Source of the DNA: Rodentolepis nana
Taxonomy: Eukaryota > Platyhelminthes > Cestoda > Cyclophyllidea > Hymenolepididae
Assembly: GCA_900617975.1 (NCBI GenBank)
Contig: UZAE01013768.1
Coordinates: forward strand, 1 to 19,354
Direction: 5' to 3'
Length of the DNA: 19,354 nucleotides
Positions 12,301-18,715 of this stretch are shown here, in pieces. Each line of letters starts with the position of its first letter. The stretch's first letter is position 1. A program made the translations under genes and the position numbers. A model generated the notes under the pieces. The model saw nothing but the letters and a program-made list of their open reading frames with translations, was not told the DNA's origin and ran no database searches.

Positions 12301-15300
12301 ACCATAATGGGCCTGCCTTATTTACTCAACCCGTTGGTCTGTCTTAGCTGGGTGCAAAACCTTTGCTGTTGGCATTTTCATGGGCACGAAATTCTATTTG
12401 TGCTTTTCTTTGTACGCCAATAAGGTATTTGCATAGTTGAAGCACACATTGTTGTCTATCGCTAATGAACCTATCAATGGTACAGCATTCAACTTTTACT
12501 AATCGCAATTTTTTAGTATTCTCGTTTTTATTATCGCAGAACTATAAAGAATTGTTGATGTGGGTCAGGCATTAATCTTTGCAAATTTCTATTATAAATT
12601 ATTCATTACACTTTCCTCATTTTATGAACTCCTCTACCACGTAAATGGAATGAAACAGAAACGGTAACAAAGTACCCGTGTTTGGATTTTAAAAGAGTAT
12701 CGTTGTCGGTGCGGTAGCTATCCCACTAAATTTGTGACTGGGTAATGCAGAAAGTCGGTAGTCATGCATAAATCGATGTTACAAAACAACGTATACTCTC
12801 ACACGGCAAAAACGTCTATTAACTGTCAGCTGACTTCTCACTTCAAACTACCATCACATCATTGTATATGGTCATATTCAACTACTACCACAGTACTCAC
12901 CTCACCTTTTCCTCTACCTTTGTGCCTGTCTCTTTTGCTTCTTTGAAACATTCTTCTGTTTCCCCCCCCCCTCGACTTTATTTTACTTTGATGTTCCTTC
13001 CCCTCTGCGAAGCCTGAAGTCAACCAAAGGGCTAATGGTAATTATCAAAAGGCCTGCCATTTGATATAATTAAATAAATCGATGTTGCAAAACACGAGTG
13101 TAGTTGAACGTGGACAAACTACAGCAGGCTTATTAGAAAATGGGCATGACTGGACCTGCGGCATGGAAATTGGAATTGTTTACTTGTCACTTGACCGTAC
13201 TGTGTCCATATTACTTGACGAATTATCACCTGAAATGTATTGGTGTTACGATAAGAAGTTTTGAACATTGCTCAAAGGCATTCTAAATAACTCTAATTCC
13301 CAGAACTAATATTTTTGTTGTTTTTTTTCAGGCGTCGACTCTATTTGACACGACGATGCTCAATGTCCGACCAATTGTCTTTTTCTCCTCCAAACTGGAT
13401 CATGTTAAAGTGAGTCCCTCTATTTCCCGCACGCAACAAGATAGTCTGGTATAAAACCTGAAAGTATGTGACAGAAAGACAAGCCCCCGGTTTTTCAGTT
13501 TTCGCTCAACCGGAGTTTCAAGATGGGGGTTGGGAAATTTCTCCTATCCTATTATTTCAAGGGTGTCGGTGGATTATTTTTGTGTGTATCAAATCCTCAA
13601 GTCGTTGAAGTATTGAATTATTTAGTCGTTTGAAGAGAATTTCCTTCATGTTCTTGTTTAGAGTTGGAAAGGTTTATCCAGATTGCCTTGACAATTATTA
13701 ATCATAATAATATTATTGTTAATAATTATGAGAAGCAATTGAAATCGGTTAATCAAAGTCTGCTTATAGTAACATGGTATCAAATGTCTCTCTTCATAAT
13801 TTTTTTTGATTTGGGTTTTGTAATAATGTTTTGATACTGCACCCCCGACTAACTTAAAAGGGACAACATGAACACAATTTTTTTGTGAATTTGTTTATAT
13901 TCAACATTTATTTATTTATATCAAATGGCAGGCGCGTTTTGATAGTTATCATTAGCCCTTTAGCTGACTTCGGGTTTCACAGAGGGGAGGAACGTCAAAG
14001 TAACAGAAAGTCGATGGGCGGGAAACAAAGAGTGATTTACTGTTGTAAAAGAGACAGTCACAGAGGCAGAGAAAATGTAAAATGATTACTGTGGGAGTGG
14101 TAGAATATGGCATACAGTGGGGTGATGGTATATTCAACATTGCAAACGTGCGAAAGACAAGTCCACGAATTGAATGCCAAAAATTTTCCCACATGCCATG
14201 ACCCAAACATTTATTTACATGAATGGATTATAATTCATGTGATCTGTTGTTTTTAAAAACCCACCGGAATCGTCAAATTTTGCGGCCTCGTGTTATTCTC
14301 ACGTAAATCGAAGTTTAAATTGGGTAATTATGCATTAGTGGTCAATATTTATTTATATCAAATGGCAGGCGTCTTGGTGGTTATCATTAGCCCTCTAGTT
14401 GACTTCAGTCTTCACAGAGGGGAAGGAACATTAAAGTGGGAAAAAAGTCGAGAGGGGGGGGGAACAGAAGAGTGCTTCAAAAACGAAGGTAGAAAAAGGT
14501 TAGGTGAGTACTGTGAAAGTAGTCGAATATGACATACAATGGGGTGAGGGTTGTTTGAAGTGAGAAGTCAACTGCCGGTTAATAGACTTTTTCGCCGTAT
14601 GAATATACTTTGCCCAGGGTGCACCACGTGGAGGTAAGTCTATCGCACACCCCTTAGTGGTCAATATTATTCCATCAGTATCCCACAAGAACTCCCAACA
14701 TTATCAGTTCTCCTCCTTCTTTCCACAAAGTTTTCACGTTGGAGGTTACATTTCTGCAAGTTTTTGTTACTTATGGAGGTAGAAGAGAGAGACGCGCTTT
14801 TCCCCATTTTTCGAATAATCTTAAGCTGACTTTTTCTTACCAGGAGATGGTTTTTTGTTTTATTTTAAGTTGTTTTCAATTTATTTCTCTAATGCTCAAC
14901 TTGGAGTGAATTCTAAGAGATTCATTTATTTGAGATCCGGAAACTGGAGCTTCACAGTCTCATCAGGCCATGAAAAGTACTTGGTATAATTTCAAATTTG
15001 ATTTGATTTAAAAATTCGCCAATGAAAAAACAAACACGTGAATTAAGTTCTTATCATAGTTCTCCTCGATAGCATAAGCGCTTTTAAATTCCATTACAGC
15101 ATCGATCAGCCACCTGAACTCGAACAATCTATATTGACACTTTCCATGGTAAAGCTCCCGTAGACTGCTTTCTCTCCATTAACTGGGCTTTTGTAGTACT
15201 GGCACTGCGATTAATGTGTTGTCCCACAGCGTCTGTTAGGTCGAGACGTCGGGAGATTGGGGGGGGGGGGGTTCAGGGGGCTAATCATACATTGGGACTG

Positions 15301-18300
15301 GTGTAGTTGTTGAAATGGCTCGACAACCATTTTCCCCCTTCGCTAAGGTGTTCCAAGGGCTGAAATCTGCGTTCATCATGTATGGTCTATCATTGTCCAC
15401 CCTCGTTCTTTATCTAGGGCTTAGCTATTAGTTGTTTCAAACGACAGGAATTATGTTAGTTATCACTAGCCCTTTGATTGATTTCGAATTTCACAGAGGG
15501 GAGGAAACATCAAAGGCACAAAAAGTAGAGGGGGGGGGGAGGACAGAAGAGTTATTCACAGATGCAAAAGAGACAGACAAGCACAAAGGTAGAGAAATAG
15601 GTAGGGTGAGGTGAGTCCTGTGAAAATGGCCGAATGTGAAATACATTGGGGTCATGGCAGTTTGAAGTCAGAAGTCAACTGCCGGTTTATTGACCTTTTT
15701 CGCTTGCATCGGTTGAAGGTTAGTCTATCGCGCCATCACCAAAGGTTTCTAATCGTTTGTATTTTGTAATGACTTTTCAAACGACATTTCAAGTTGTGGA
15801 AGAAAGTATACTAGCATGTATTTGTTTTTTTTTAATGAATTATAAACTTTTTCTGCGCCATCGTTTAACACTTACGAAGACCTTAACTTGACTTGTATTG
15901 GAGTGAAAAAGCTGTTAGGTGTTCCTTCTTCTCTTCGAAATTGGATGGCACAATTTAAAATTTCCTTCAAAATTCCATCCCTACGTGCCTTTTCAAATCT
16001 TTGTTTACAACGCCTTGACAGCGACCGAGGTTGTTCTTATCTACCAACACCTTGGCATTATCGGGTTACGGTATTCGCCCCCCCCCCTCCCTCTGTGTTT
16101 ACGCATGGTACATGGCTGTTGCGTCAACATCTCACTGCCGGGGAAATTGACGATAACTTTTGTGCTGAAAACTACATTTCACATTTTTACGCTATTTAAA
16201 TATGCCCAGAGGTATATTTGCTATAATCTCTTGTTAATACTTACAAGATACCCACGTAGCCTTTAAGTGCATTTGTTCCCCGACTTTAAACCTCCAGCCG
16301 TACTCTCTAACACCGGATATAAATGCGTTATTTCAATGAAACGTTCGTTGAAATTGAATTTGCCTTATTCCTACCTGTGAAGGAAAGTTTGTGAAGCTCG
16401 TGGAAGTCTGTGGCTTTATTTTTTGTCAGAAAACATCTTTATTGGGGAAATCCATCCCATTAAGTCACTAAATGGTATACTCCTTAAGGCTAATAATTTA
16501 GTTATTGAATAATCTATATTATAACCATGGATGTTGTCATCATTTGAAAGATAAGGCGTGGCTCTTGAATAGCATATTTATTCTGTCTTGTATTTTTGTG
16601 CGCCAAAGTTGAAACCTCAAGAATTGAAACCAAAATTTTCCGAGCCTATTGGTCACAGTGATTTTAGTGTTTAATGCATTAGCAAACTGTTGATATAAAG
16701 CATGCAAGGTATTATTTTTCAACGCCCTAATTGTACTCTCAATCATTGCTCGACTTTTCGTTCCCAATTTTGCATTCATCGGTCTGTTTCACTGTTACCT
16801 ATGTTCAGATGCTGGTTATAATTTAAATCCTGTTGATTAGCCATGGATATTTGCCCATATTTTGACATATATTCATATTTTCGCCACGTTTTTTGGACAT
16901 TTAATAGATGGTAGCTATGTGACTGATAATTCTCGCCTAGCTGGACACCACGAGTATCTGCCTGATAGTAGTTCCAAATGTCCGCAATTACATACAAACT
17001 TTTTTTTTACCCTCTGCGCGCGGATTTTAATCTGGAAAGCAAATTCATTTTTATTTAAGCATAACATTTTTGCAGTAGTTTCTCACAGCAATAATTTCCA
17101 AGCTCATTTCGCGTTCTAGTGGTTAGCGCTTCCCAATGCTAATTGGAATGCCCATAATATTATCCTCTGCTACCCAATGACTTTGAGTGGCTAAAGACTC
17201 ATTCCAATGACACCAAATATGCTCAATTAAGATATCAAGAAGAGGATTGGATGCGCCTGTTGAAATTGCTTTTCTTACGCTTCTCATACACTTACTTTCG
17301 AACCATGTATTGATTTTAACAATTTTTATTTGCACGCTTGAACTCTCGTGTAAACAGTATGCTTTCATTCCTCTTTGATCAAAGCTCACCTGAAGCATAT
17401 CCCCTCGTGCTTTTTTCCTCACCCCTTGACCTGCTACTTCGTCGGTTTCATGAACCCTGCAAAGCCAACAGGCTCCTTCTCTCCCTTTCTCTTTCTCTCT
17501 GTTCCATATTCTTCATTCTCCTCCCTGTTTCGTCCACATTTGAGAAACGTGAATACTCCCTCAGATTTGCGTGTGGTTTTATCATGGCCGGATGAGCATA
17601 AATCAGCTCTCCTAAAAATAGTGTCTTATTCTCAATCCTGCACTTTGCCTTATTGCATTAGTAAGTCAAGACATGTGTTTTGTCCAAACTTCTCATACAT
17701 TGATGCGTTTCTCTGCCTCCATTTGGCAAAAAGCTGTCCCTTGATGCTATACTCAGAGGTACTGGGAATCAAGAAGTCAACTAATGGGTTAATAATAACT
17801 ACCAAAAAGCCTACTAAAAAGCCTACAAAAGGCTACTATTCGACATATATATGTGTGTACTGTGGACATTCCAGTTATCAATAGGAAGGGCTAATCGTGT
17901 CGCAACATACTTTCTACTATTTTTAACTCCCTACATGGTCTAGATACTGCCTTTCATTACTCTCCTCTTTCAGCTTGGCGACACAGACTACCTTAAAGTC
18001 GATGGTTGGATAACCCTGCGCTCAAGTCCTCGCATACCACAACTTGTTGAGGTACGTTCTGACATCTGACGTCTAATTAAGTGCCAAACAATTATTAGTA
18101 ATATAATCACCAACTTTTCTCGCATCTAGAGCTTAAAACAGTGCCTTGATCGCCTGTTAAATGACAAGGTACGCAATCCGGGTCCAACCAACTGGGATAC
18201 AAGTACACTTGAGGGTCAGATAATGCAGACCATAGTTGACTACTTCCTCAATGAAGCACCGCCTATCTTTCATAGTCCCACATTTCTTCAACAGCAAGCT

Positions 18301-18426
18301 CACCAACGCAGAGGAGGTTTTGGACGCGGAGATTATGGAAGAGGTCGGGGAAACTATGGAAGGGCACGAGTAAACCGTGGTTTCGTCGGTGGTGGAAGGG
18401 GAATCGGACCAGGTAATCGATACTAA
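1994..18426 (+). CDS. DHX36: DHX36-like DEAH-box RNA helicase, C-terminal half (9 exons, 5' partial)
   Basis: This entry is the whole gene span; the exons are listed separately. Joined, they give 545 complete residues (numbered here from the first full codon) preceded by one split Ser codon, so the N-terminal region, RecA1 and most of RecA2 lie upstream of the window. Visible in order: end of motif V (SITIEDIVYVVDSG), motif VI QRRGRAGR (41-48), winged-helix/ratchet HA2 region (about 60-345) with LTPLG and SFKDPFEIPLG, then the OB-fold region (about 350-450) with HPKSVN and VDGWITLRSSPRI, and a Gly/Arg-rich tail. Family knowledge: these are 3'-to-5' RNA/DNA helicases, and DHX36 unwinds G-quadruplexes. 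DHX36 is preferred over DHX9, DHX29, DHX57 and YTHDC2 because of the LFCCL..SFKDPF.IPLG, HPKSVN and P..NW..T segments. G4 specificity cannot be judged because the N-terminal RHAU motif is outside the window. All eight internal introns are GT-AG and phase-compatible. Confidence 0.88.
2175..2374 (+). mobile_element. TTAA-flanked MITE, copy B (best ends)
   Basis: A 200-bp element with exact TTAA on both sides (2175-2178, 2371-2374). The inverted ends read CCCTTTAATGCCC at the left and, on the other strand, CCCCCTTTAACGCCC at the right. TTAA duplications with CCC-starting ends are the hallmark of piggyBac-type transposition; the element is non-autonomous. Compared with the other copies it lacks an internal piece of roughly 35 bases. 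It lies 37 bases after exon a. Confidence 0.85.
2836..2962 (+). repeat. Interspersed repeat R3, copy 1
   Basis: Blocks GGGTATATCTGATCTAAGTT, GAAGATAGCTTCTATCTAGT and ATCTCCGATCTAGTCG recur in reverse complement at 7628-7745. Similarity continues weakly upstream through an A-rich stretch. No ends, duplications or coding potential can be defined from two copies. Confidence 0.7.
3221..3341 (+). CDS. DHX36: DHX36-like exon b: RecA2 end into winged helix
   Basis: Acceptor tataccgcag; donor gtaatg from 3342. The first base completes the split Arg of RGRAGR. The exon encodes VREGKCFHLFSNF, then LPPEITRTRLEDVILRIK (residues 49-88). Family members carry an equivalent GxCFHL segment followed by a PEI.RTPLE helix. 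Here the usual Pro of RTPLE is Arg (RTRLE), a small departure from the DHX36 consensus. Ends in phase 0. Confidence 0.9.
3342..4764 (+). other. Intron between exons b and c
   Basis: GT-AG, 1423 bases, phase 0. Contains one antisense R1 copy with its 8-base flanking repeat. The stretch 3970-4764 shows nothing beyond AT-rich sequence. Confidence 0.85.
3627..3968 (-). mobile_element. SINE-like repeat R1 copy in intron, antisense
   Basis: Full-length copy at about 3635-3960. It has an AT-rich tail (ATTATTTATTTATAAC) on the left, then the GGCAGG..TTTTGATAGTTATC block, the GTCGAATATGACATA block and the head at the right ending in TCTATTGCGCGC. An 8-base direct repeat CTTTCTTC flanks it (3627-3634 and 3961-3968), a probable but short target-site duplication. 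It is more diverged than the 8.4-kb copies. Confidence 0.82.
4765..5292 (+). CDS. DHX36: DHX36-like exon c: winged helix and ratchet, with Ser-rich insertion
   Basis: This is the largest exon in the window: 528 nt, 176 codons (residues 89-264), phase 0 at both ends. Acceptor cctaaatccag, donor gtgagt from 5293. It begins ALKLGPVTTFLSGCLDPP, matching the conserved IK.L.LG....FL....DPP block that contacts the RecA2 fold. After a normal RFLRDIQAL helix comes a lineage-specific stretch of about 55 residues (125-179), with PLPPP and a run of six serines, before the standard DVLTPLG motif. The rest (LGALFCCL, SFKDPFEIPLG, ADAKRREFAEDSQSDH) closely follows DHX36. Downstream of 5292 the frame runs on into hydrophobic non-family residues, which supports the donor chosen. 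Confidence 0.93.
5491..5715 (+). mobile_element. TTAA-flanked MITE, copy C
   Basis: The left end TCAGCCCCTCAACGCCC is a mutated form of TTAACCC..AACGCCC; the right end is GGGCGTCAAAAGGTTAA with TTAA at 5712-5715. The interior has GTGCCTAACGGCACTCACGC, GAGTTTTGGTGGTGTCAG and TAGTAGCAATGGAGCTTATT. About 225 bp, no coding capacity. Confidence 0.8.
6311..6388 (+). repeat. Long poly-G tract with an N, then (GGGAT)n
   Basis: A purine lead-in, 30 uninterrupted G (6323-6352), one undetermined base at 6353, eight more G, then three GGGAT units. It is the longest homopolymer and the only ambiguous base in the window; the true length is doubtful. Confidence 0.9.
6820..7170 (-). mobile_element. SINE-like repeat R1 copy with 13-bp TSD, antisense
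   Basis: Element 6833-7157 flanked by the exact 13-base direct repeat CTATTAGAAATGT (6820-6832 and 7158-7170). The tail end is a (TTA)n run at the left and the head is the ACGTTGCCCAGG..CACCCC side at the right. It lies about 90 bases before the acceptor of exon d. Confidence 0.9.
7259..7333 (+). CDS. DHX36: DHX36-like exon d: ratchet domain
   Basis: A 25-codon exon in phase 0, acceptor tcctattttag and donor gtgaag from 7334. It encodes EFRQLGHNDRWSFCRENFL and NYNTMQ. The CRENFLN segment matches the YCRRNFLN / YCRQNFLS helix of DHX29 and DHX57 and the CWEYFL segment of DHX36. An in-frame TAG sits immediately before the exon, so it cannot extend upstream. Most relatives have a Gly-Trp pair at the junction with exon c; here the joined protein reads ALR|EF and is about three residues shorter. 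Confidence 0.85.
7350..7365 (+). repeat. (TA)n microsatellite
   Basis: Eight TA units just after the donor of exon d. Confidence 0.85.
7628..7745 (-). repeat. Interspersed repeat R3, copy 2 (inverted to copy 1)
   Basis: Reverse complement of the repeat at 2836-2962, with CTTAGATCAGATATACCC, AACTAGACAGAAGCTATCTTC and ACCGGAGAT. The distance to copy 1 is about 4.7 kb with exons b and c between them. Class unknown. Confidence 0.7.
7807..7824 (+). repeat. Poly-G tract (18 G)
   Basis: Uninterrupted G run in the intron between exons d and e, on the transcribed sense strand. Confidence 0.95.
8125..8810. mobile_element. Nested inverted pair of R1 SINEs with two sets of TSDs
   Basis: Outer copy 1 is in the gene-sense direction (8136-8436, with its tail resuming at 8788-8799), flanked by the exact 11-base repeat GTTGGCAGAAG (8125-8135, 8800-8810). 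A second copy in the opposite direction (8437-8777) is inserted in the AT-rich tail of copy 1, flanked by CATTTGATAT (8427-8436, 8778-8787). The result is two roughly 300-bp arms that are inverted, tail to tail. The transcript could fold into a long hairpin. It lies 145 bases before exon e. Confidence 0.92.
8956..9134 (+). CDS. DHX36: DHX36-like exon e: end of ratchet/HA2
   Basis: Acceptor ctactaacag, donor gtgagt from 9135; starts phase 0 and ends after two bases of a Lys codon. It encodes DLLRLMQDFVGLLYERRYI, an acidic linker, and VRIFRAIIAGAFYPNFVMAS. The last segment corresponds to the KAVICAGLYPKVAKI helix that closes the HA2 region in DHX36. Residues 290-348. No frameshift or stop. Confidence 0.92.
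9714..9730 (+). repeat. Poly-C tract (17 C)
   Basis: Uninterrupted C run followed by ACCCCACCC, in the intron between exons e and f. G-rich on the minus strand. Confidence 0.95.
10286..10301 (+). repeat. (GT)n microsatellite
   Basis: Eight GT units within the intron between exons e and f. Confidence 0.85.
10619..10641 (+). repeat. Poly-C tract (23 C)
   Basis: Uninterrupted C run, second-longest homopolymer in the window, in the same intron as the tract at 9714. Confidence 0.95.
10889..11130 (+). mobile_element. TTAA-flanked MITE, copy D
   Basis: The right end GGGTTAAAGGATTAA is clear (TTAA 11127-11130); the left end near 10889 is degraded. The interior matches copy C: ATGCACCCAATTGCACTCTC, GATGAGTTTTGGTGGGATC, GTACCAATGGAGCTTATTTT and GAAAGAGGACTG. 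It sits 68 bases before the target site of the R1 copy at 11199. Confidence 0.78.
11199..11545 (+). mobile_element. SINE-like repeat R1 copy with 14-bp TSD, sense
   Basis: Element 11213-11531 flanked by the exact 14-base repeat ACTTTGATGAACTG (11199-11212, 11532-11545). The head GGGTGTGCAATAGACTTACC is at the left and the tail CTGCCATTTGATCTAA at the right, so it lies in the same direction as the host gene. It shows a complete head, a C-run in the middle and a short tail. Confidence 0.92.
11852..11990 (+). CDS. DHX36: DHX36-like exon f: start of OB-fold
   Basis: Acceptor ctgttttttag, donor gtgagc from 11991. The first G completes the split Lys. Encodes SGGVFYRSSAAAEKIALHP, KSVNNG and TNIWFAFFEKIKL (residues 350-395). 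HPKSVN is a hallmark of the DHX36 OB-fold N-terminus, followed by the W..F.EK strand seen in most relatives. Ends phase 0. Confidence 0.92.
11991..13331 (+). other. Intron between exons f and g
   Basis: GT-AG, 1341 bases, phase 0. Contains the truncated sense R1 copy (12789-13073). The stretch 12000-12760 is AT-rich with nothing recognisable. Confidence 0.85.
12768..13094 (+). mobile_element. R1 SINE, 5'-truncated, long imperfect TSD, sense
   Basis: The copy (about 12789-13073) starts at CGTATACTCTCACACGGC, so roughly the first 45 bases of the head are missing. The flanks at 12768-12788 and 13074-13094 are a 21-base direct repeat with one mismatch (core AAATCGATGTT, then A or G, then CAAAACA); part of the ATAAAT may be tail. 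Head truncation with an intact duplication is the signature of target-primed reverse transcription. Confidence 0.9.
13332..13409 (+). CDS. DHX36: DHX36-like exon g: OB-fold strands
   Basis: A 26-codon, phase 0-0 exon with a long T-rich acceptor tract ending ttttttttcag and donor gtgagt from 13410. It encodes ASTLFDTTMLNVRPIVFFSS and KLDHVK. It aligns with the D.TEVSPYCLLFFGG strands of DHX36. The small size is normal for this part of the gene; the next exon is the same length. Confidence 0.88.
13693..13727. repeat. AT-rich near-palindrome
   Basis: The arms AATTATTAA and TTAATAATT enclose an inner AATAATATTATT palindrome with small bulges, 35 bases in all. It could extrude as a hairpin; AT-rich composition makes chance likely. 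Confidence 0.6.
13898..14141 (-). mobile_element. R1 SINE, strongly 5'-truncated, antisense
   Basis: Element about 13909-14130, tail (ATTTATTTATATCAAATGGC) at the left. At the right it stops after GGGGTGATGGTA, where full copies continue into GTTTGAAG and the head, so about 110 bases of the head are absent. The direct repeat TATTCAACATT flanks it (13898-13908, 14131-14141), possibly two bases longer. Confidence 0.88.
14335..14668 (-). mobile_element. R1 SINE with 15-bp TSD, antisense
   Basis: Element 14350-14653 flanked by the exact repeat TTAGTGGTCAATATT (14335-14349, 14654-14668). Full head and tail are present. It is one of the best preserved copies and lies only 200 bases from the truncated copy before it. 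Confidence 0.92.
15259..15271 (+). repeat. Poly-G tract (13 G)
   Basis: Uninterrupted G run followed by TTCAGGGGG in the longest intron. Confidence 0.9.
15435..15734 (-). mobile_element. R1 SINE, old diverged copy, antisense
   Basis: Recognisable by TTATCACTAGCCCTTTGATT, TTCACAGAGGGGAGGAAACA, a G9 run, and GAAGTCAACTGCCGGTTTAT. The head is eroded: the ACGTTGCCCAGGGTGCACCACG part is deleted down to CTTGCATCGG. I find no convincing target-site duplication. Confidence 0.75.
16540..17425 (-). pseudogene. Decayed Merlin/IS1016-like transposase relic (tentative)
   Basis: On the minus strand three frame-shifted segments look like pieces of one transposase. First (17422-17123): INTWFESK, then LLDILIEHIWCHWNES and a following EIIAVRNYCKNV in another frame, resembling the Merlin TWFE.S..S...IL.LIY.W and TVVDW.NYCRDV blocks. 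Second (16997-16776): ADIWNYYQADTRG and NYNQHLN, like the SDCW.AY and VNHS region. Third (16779-16540): GTKSRAMIESTIRALK and FQLWR, like the GTHT..IE.TWR.LK and F.WR end. The region that should hold the first catalytic Asp (EIDES) is missing and several stops interrupt it. This is recognition by memory of family patterns only, so confidence is low. Confidence 0.35.
17764..17815 (+). mobile_element. R1 SINE 3' fragment, sense
   Basis: The stretch AAGAAGTCAACTAATGGG followed by TTAATAATAACTACCAAAAA and GCCTAC matches the last 50 bases of the R1 sense strand (GAAGTCAACTAAAGGGCTAA, then TGATAACTATCAAAACGCC) with scattered changes. Nothing further 5' is recognisable. Confidence 0.6.
17974..18051 (+). 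CDS. DHX36: DHX36-like exon h: OB-fold end
   Basis: A 26-codon, phase 0-0 exon, acceptor ctcctctttcag and donor gtacgt from 18052. Encodes LGDTDYLKVDGWITLRSSPR and IPQLVE. It corresponds to the VDEWIVFQSPARIAHLVKEL segment of DHX36, with the DGW/DEW tryptophan conserved. It follows the longest intron in the window (4.56 kb). Confidence 0.9.
18052..18129 (+). other. Short intron between exons h and i
   Basis: GT-AG, 78 bases, phase 0, free of repeats, unlike every other intron here. Confidence 0.9.
18130..18426 (+). CDS. DHX36: DHX36-like terminal exon i with Gly/Arg-rich tail
   Basis: Acceptor tcgcatctag after a 78-nt intron; 98 codons and a TAA stop at 18424-18426. The first half (SLKQCLDRLLNDK, then NPGPTNWDTST and IMQTIVDYFL) matches the C-terminal helix of DHX36 including the P..DW..T motif. 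From about residue 507 the chain becomes a low-complexity tail with FGRG, YGRGRGNYGR, RGFVGGGRG and a final Tyr. Such GR/GYR tails are known RNA-binding and arginine-methylation targets in DHX9. In vertebrate DHX36 the glycine-rich part is at the N-terminus, so the position here is unusual. The stop is certain because the frame and family end agree. Confidence 0.92.
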   Translation, partial: SLKQCLDRLLNDKVRNPGPTNWDTSTLEGQIMQTIVDYFLNEAPPIFHSPTFLQQQAHQRRGGFGRGDYGRGRGNYGRARVNRGFVGGGRGIGPGNRY

Positions 18427-18715
18427 CAACGGTGGTCGTCGTAAAGAAATATTTCAGGCCATGTATATACATTTTATTACCGGGAGTGGCTGTATTCATT
18501 TTTTATCATTGCCTAAATTTTAACGGTTTTGTAAAAATTTTGTGCCTTCCTTTTGGTTTGTTGTATGTGATTTGAGGGTTAAAGTGCTCATGAAGGGGGG
18601 GGGGGTAGGGGCTATAACCTTCAGTACTAGTCGATCTCTGCACTCTATCATTCTGCTTCGTCGATCATGGAAGTAATAATAACGAATAAAAGTGACAATT
18701 GTACCCAACTAAATT
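18427..18715 (+). other. 3' untranslated region of the DHX36-like gene
   Basis: AT-rich non-coding sequence between the stop codon and a canonical polyadenylation signal. It contains an 11-base G run at 18595-18605 followed closely by GGGG, which could fold with neighbouring G runs. The cleavage site is inferred, 15-25 bases after the signal. Confidence 0.6.
18685..18690 (+). terminator. AATAAA polyadenylation signal
   Basis: An exact AATAAA hexamer 259 bases after the stop codon. It is the only canonical hexamer on the + strand I noted between the stop and 18760, and it fits the end of the DHX36-like transcript. Confidence 0.7.

Larger units (their letters stand above)
13410..17973 (+). other. 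Longest intron, between exons g and h
   Basis: GT-AG, 4564 bases, phase 0. Contains an AT palindrome, three antisense R1 copies, a 13-G tract, the possible Merlin-like relic and a short R1 3' fragment. Stretches 14670-15430 and 15740-16500 have unremarkable open frames without family resemblance. Confidence 0.85.

Noticed and set aside
15888..16266. Two overlapping + strand open frames of 103 and 115 codons
   Set aside because: They share the same bases in different frames, end in poly-C-encoded proline, and match nothing I know; probably chance in intron sequence.
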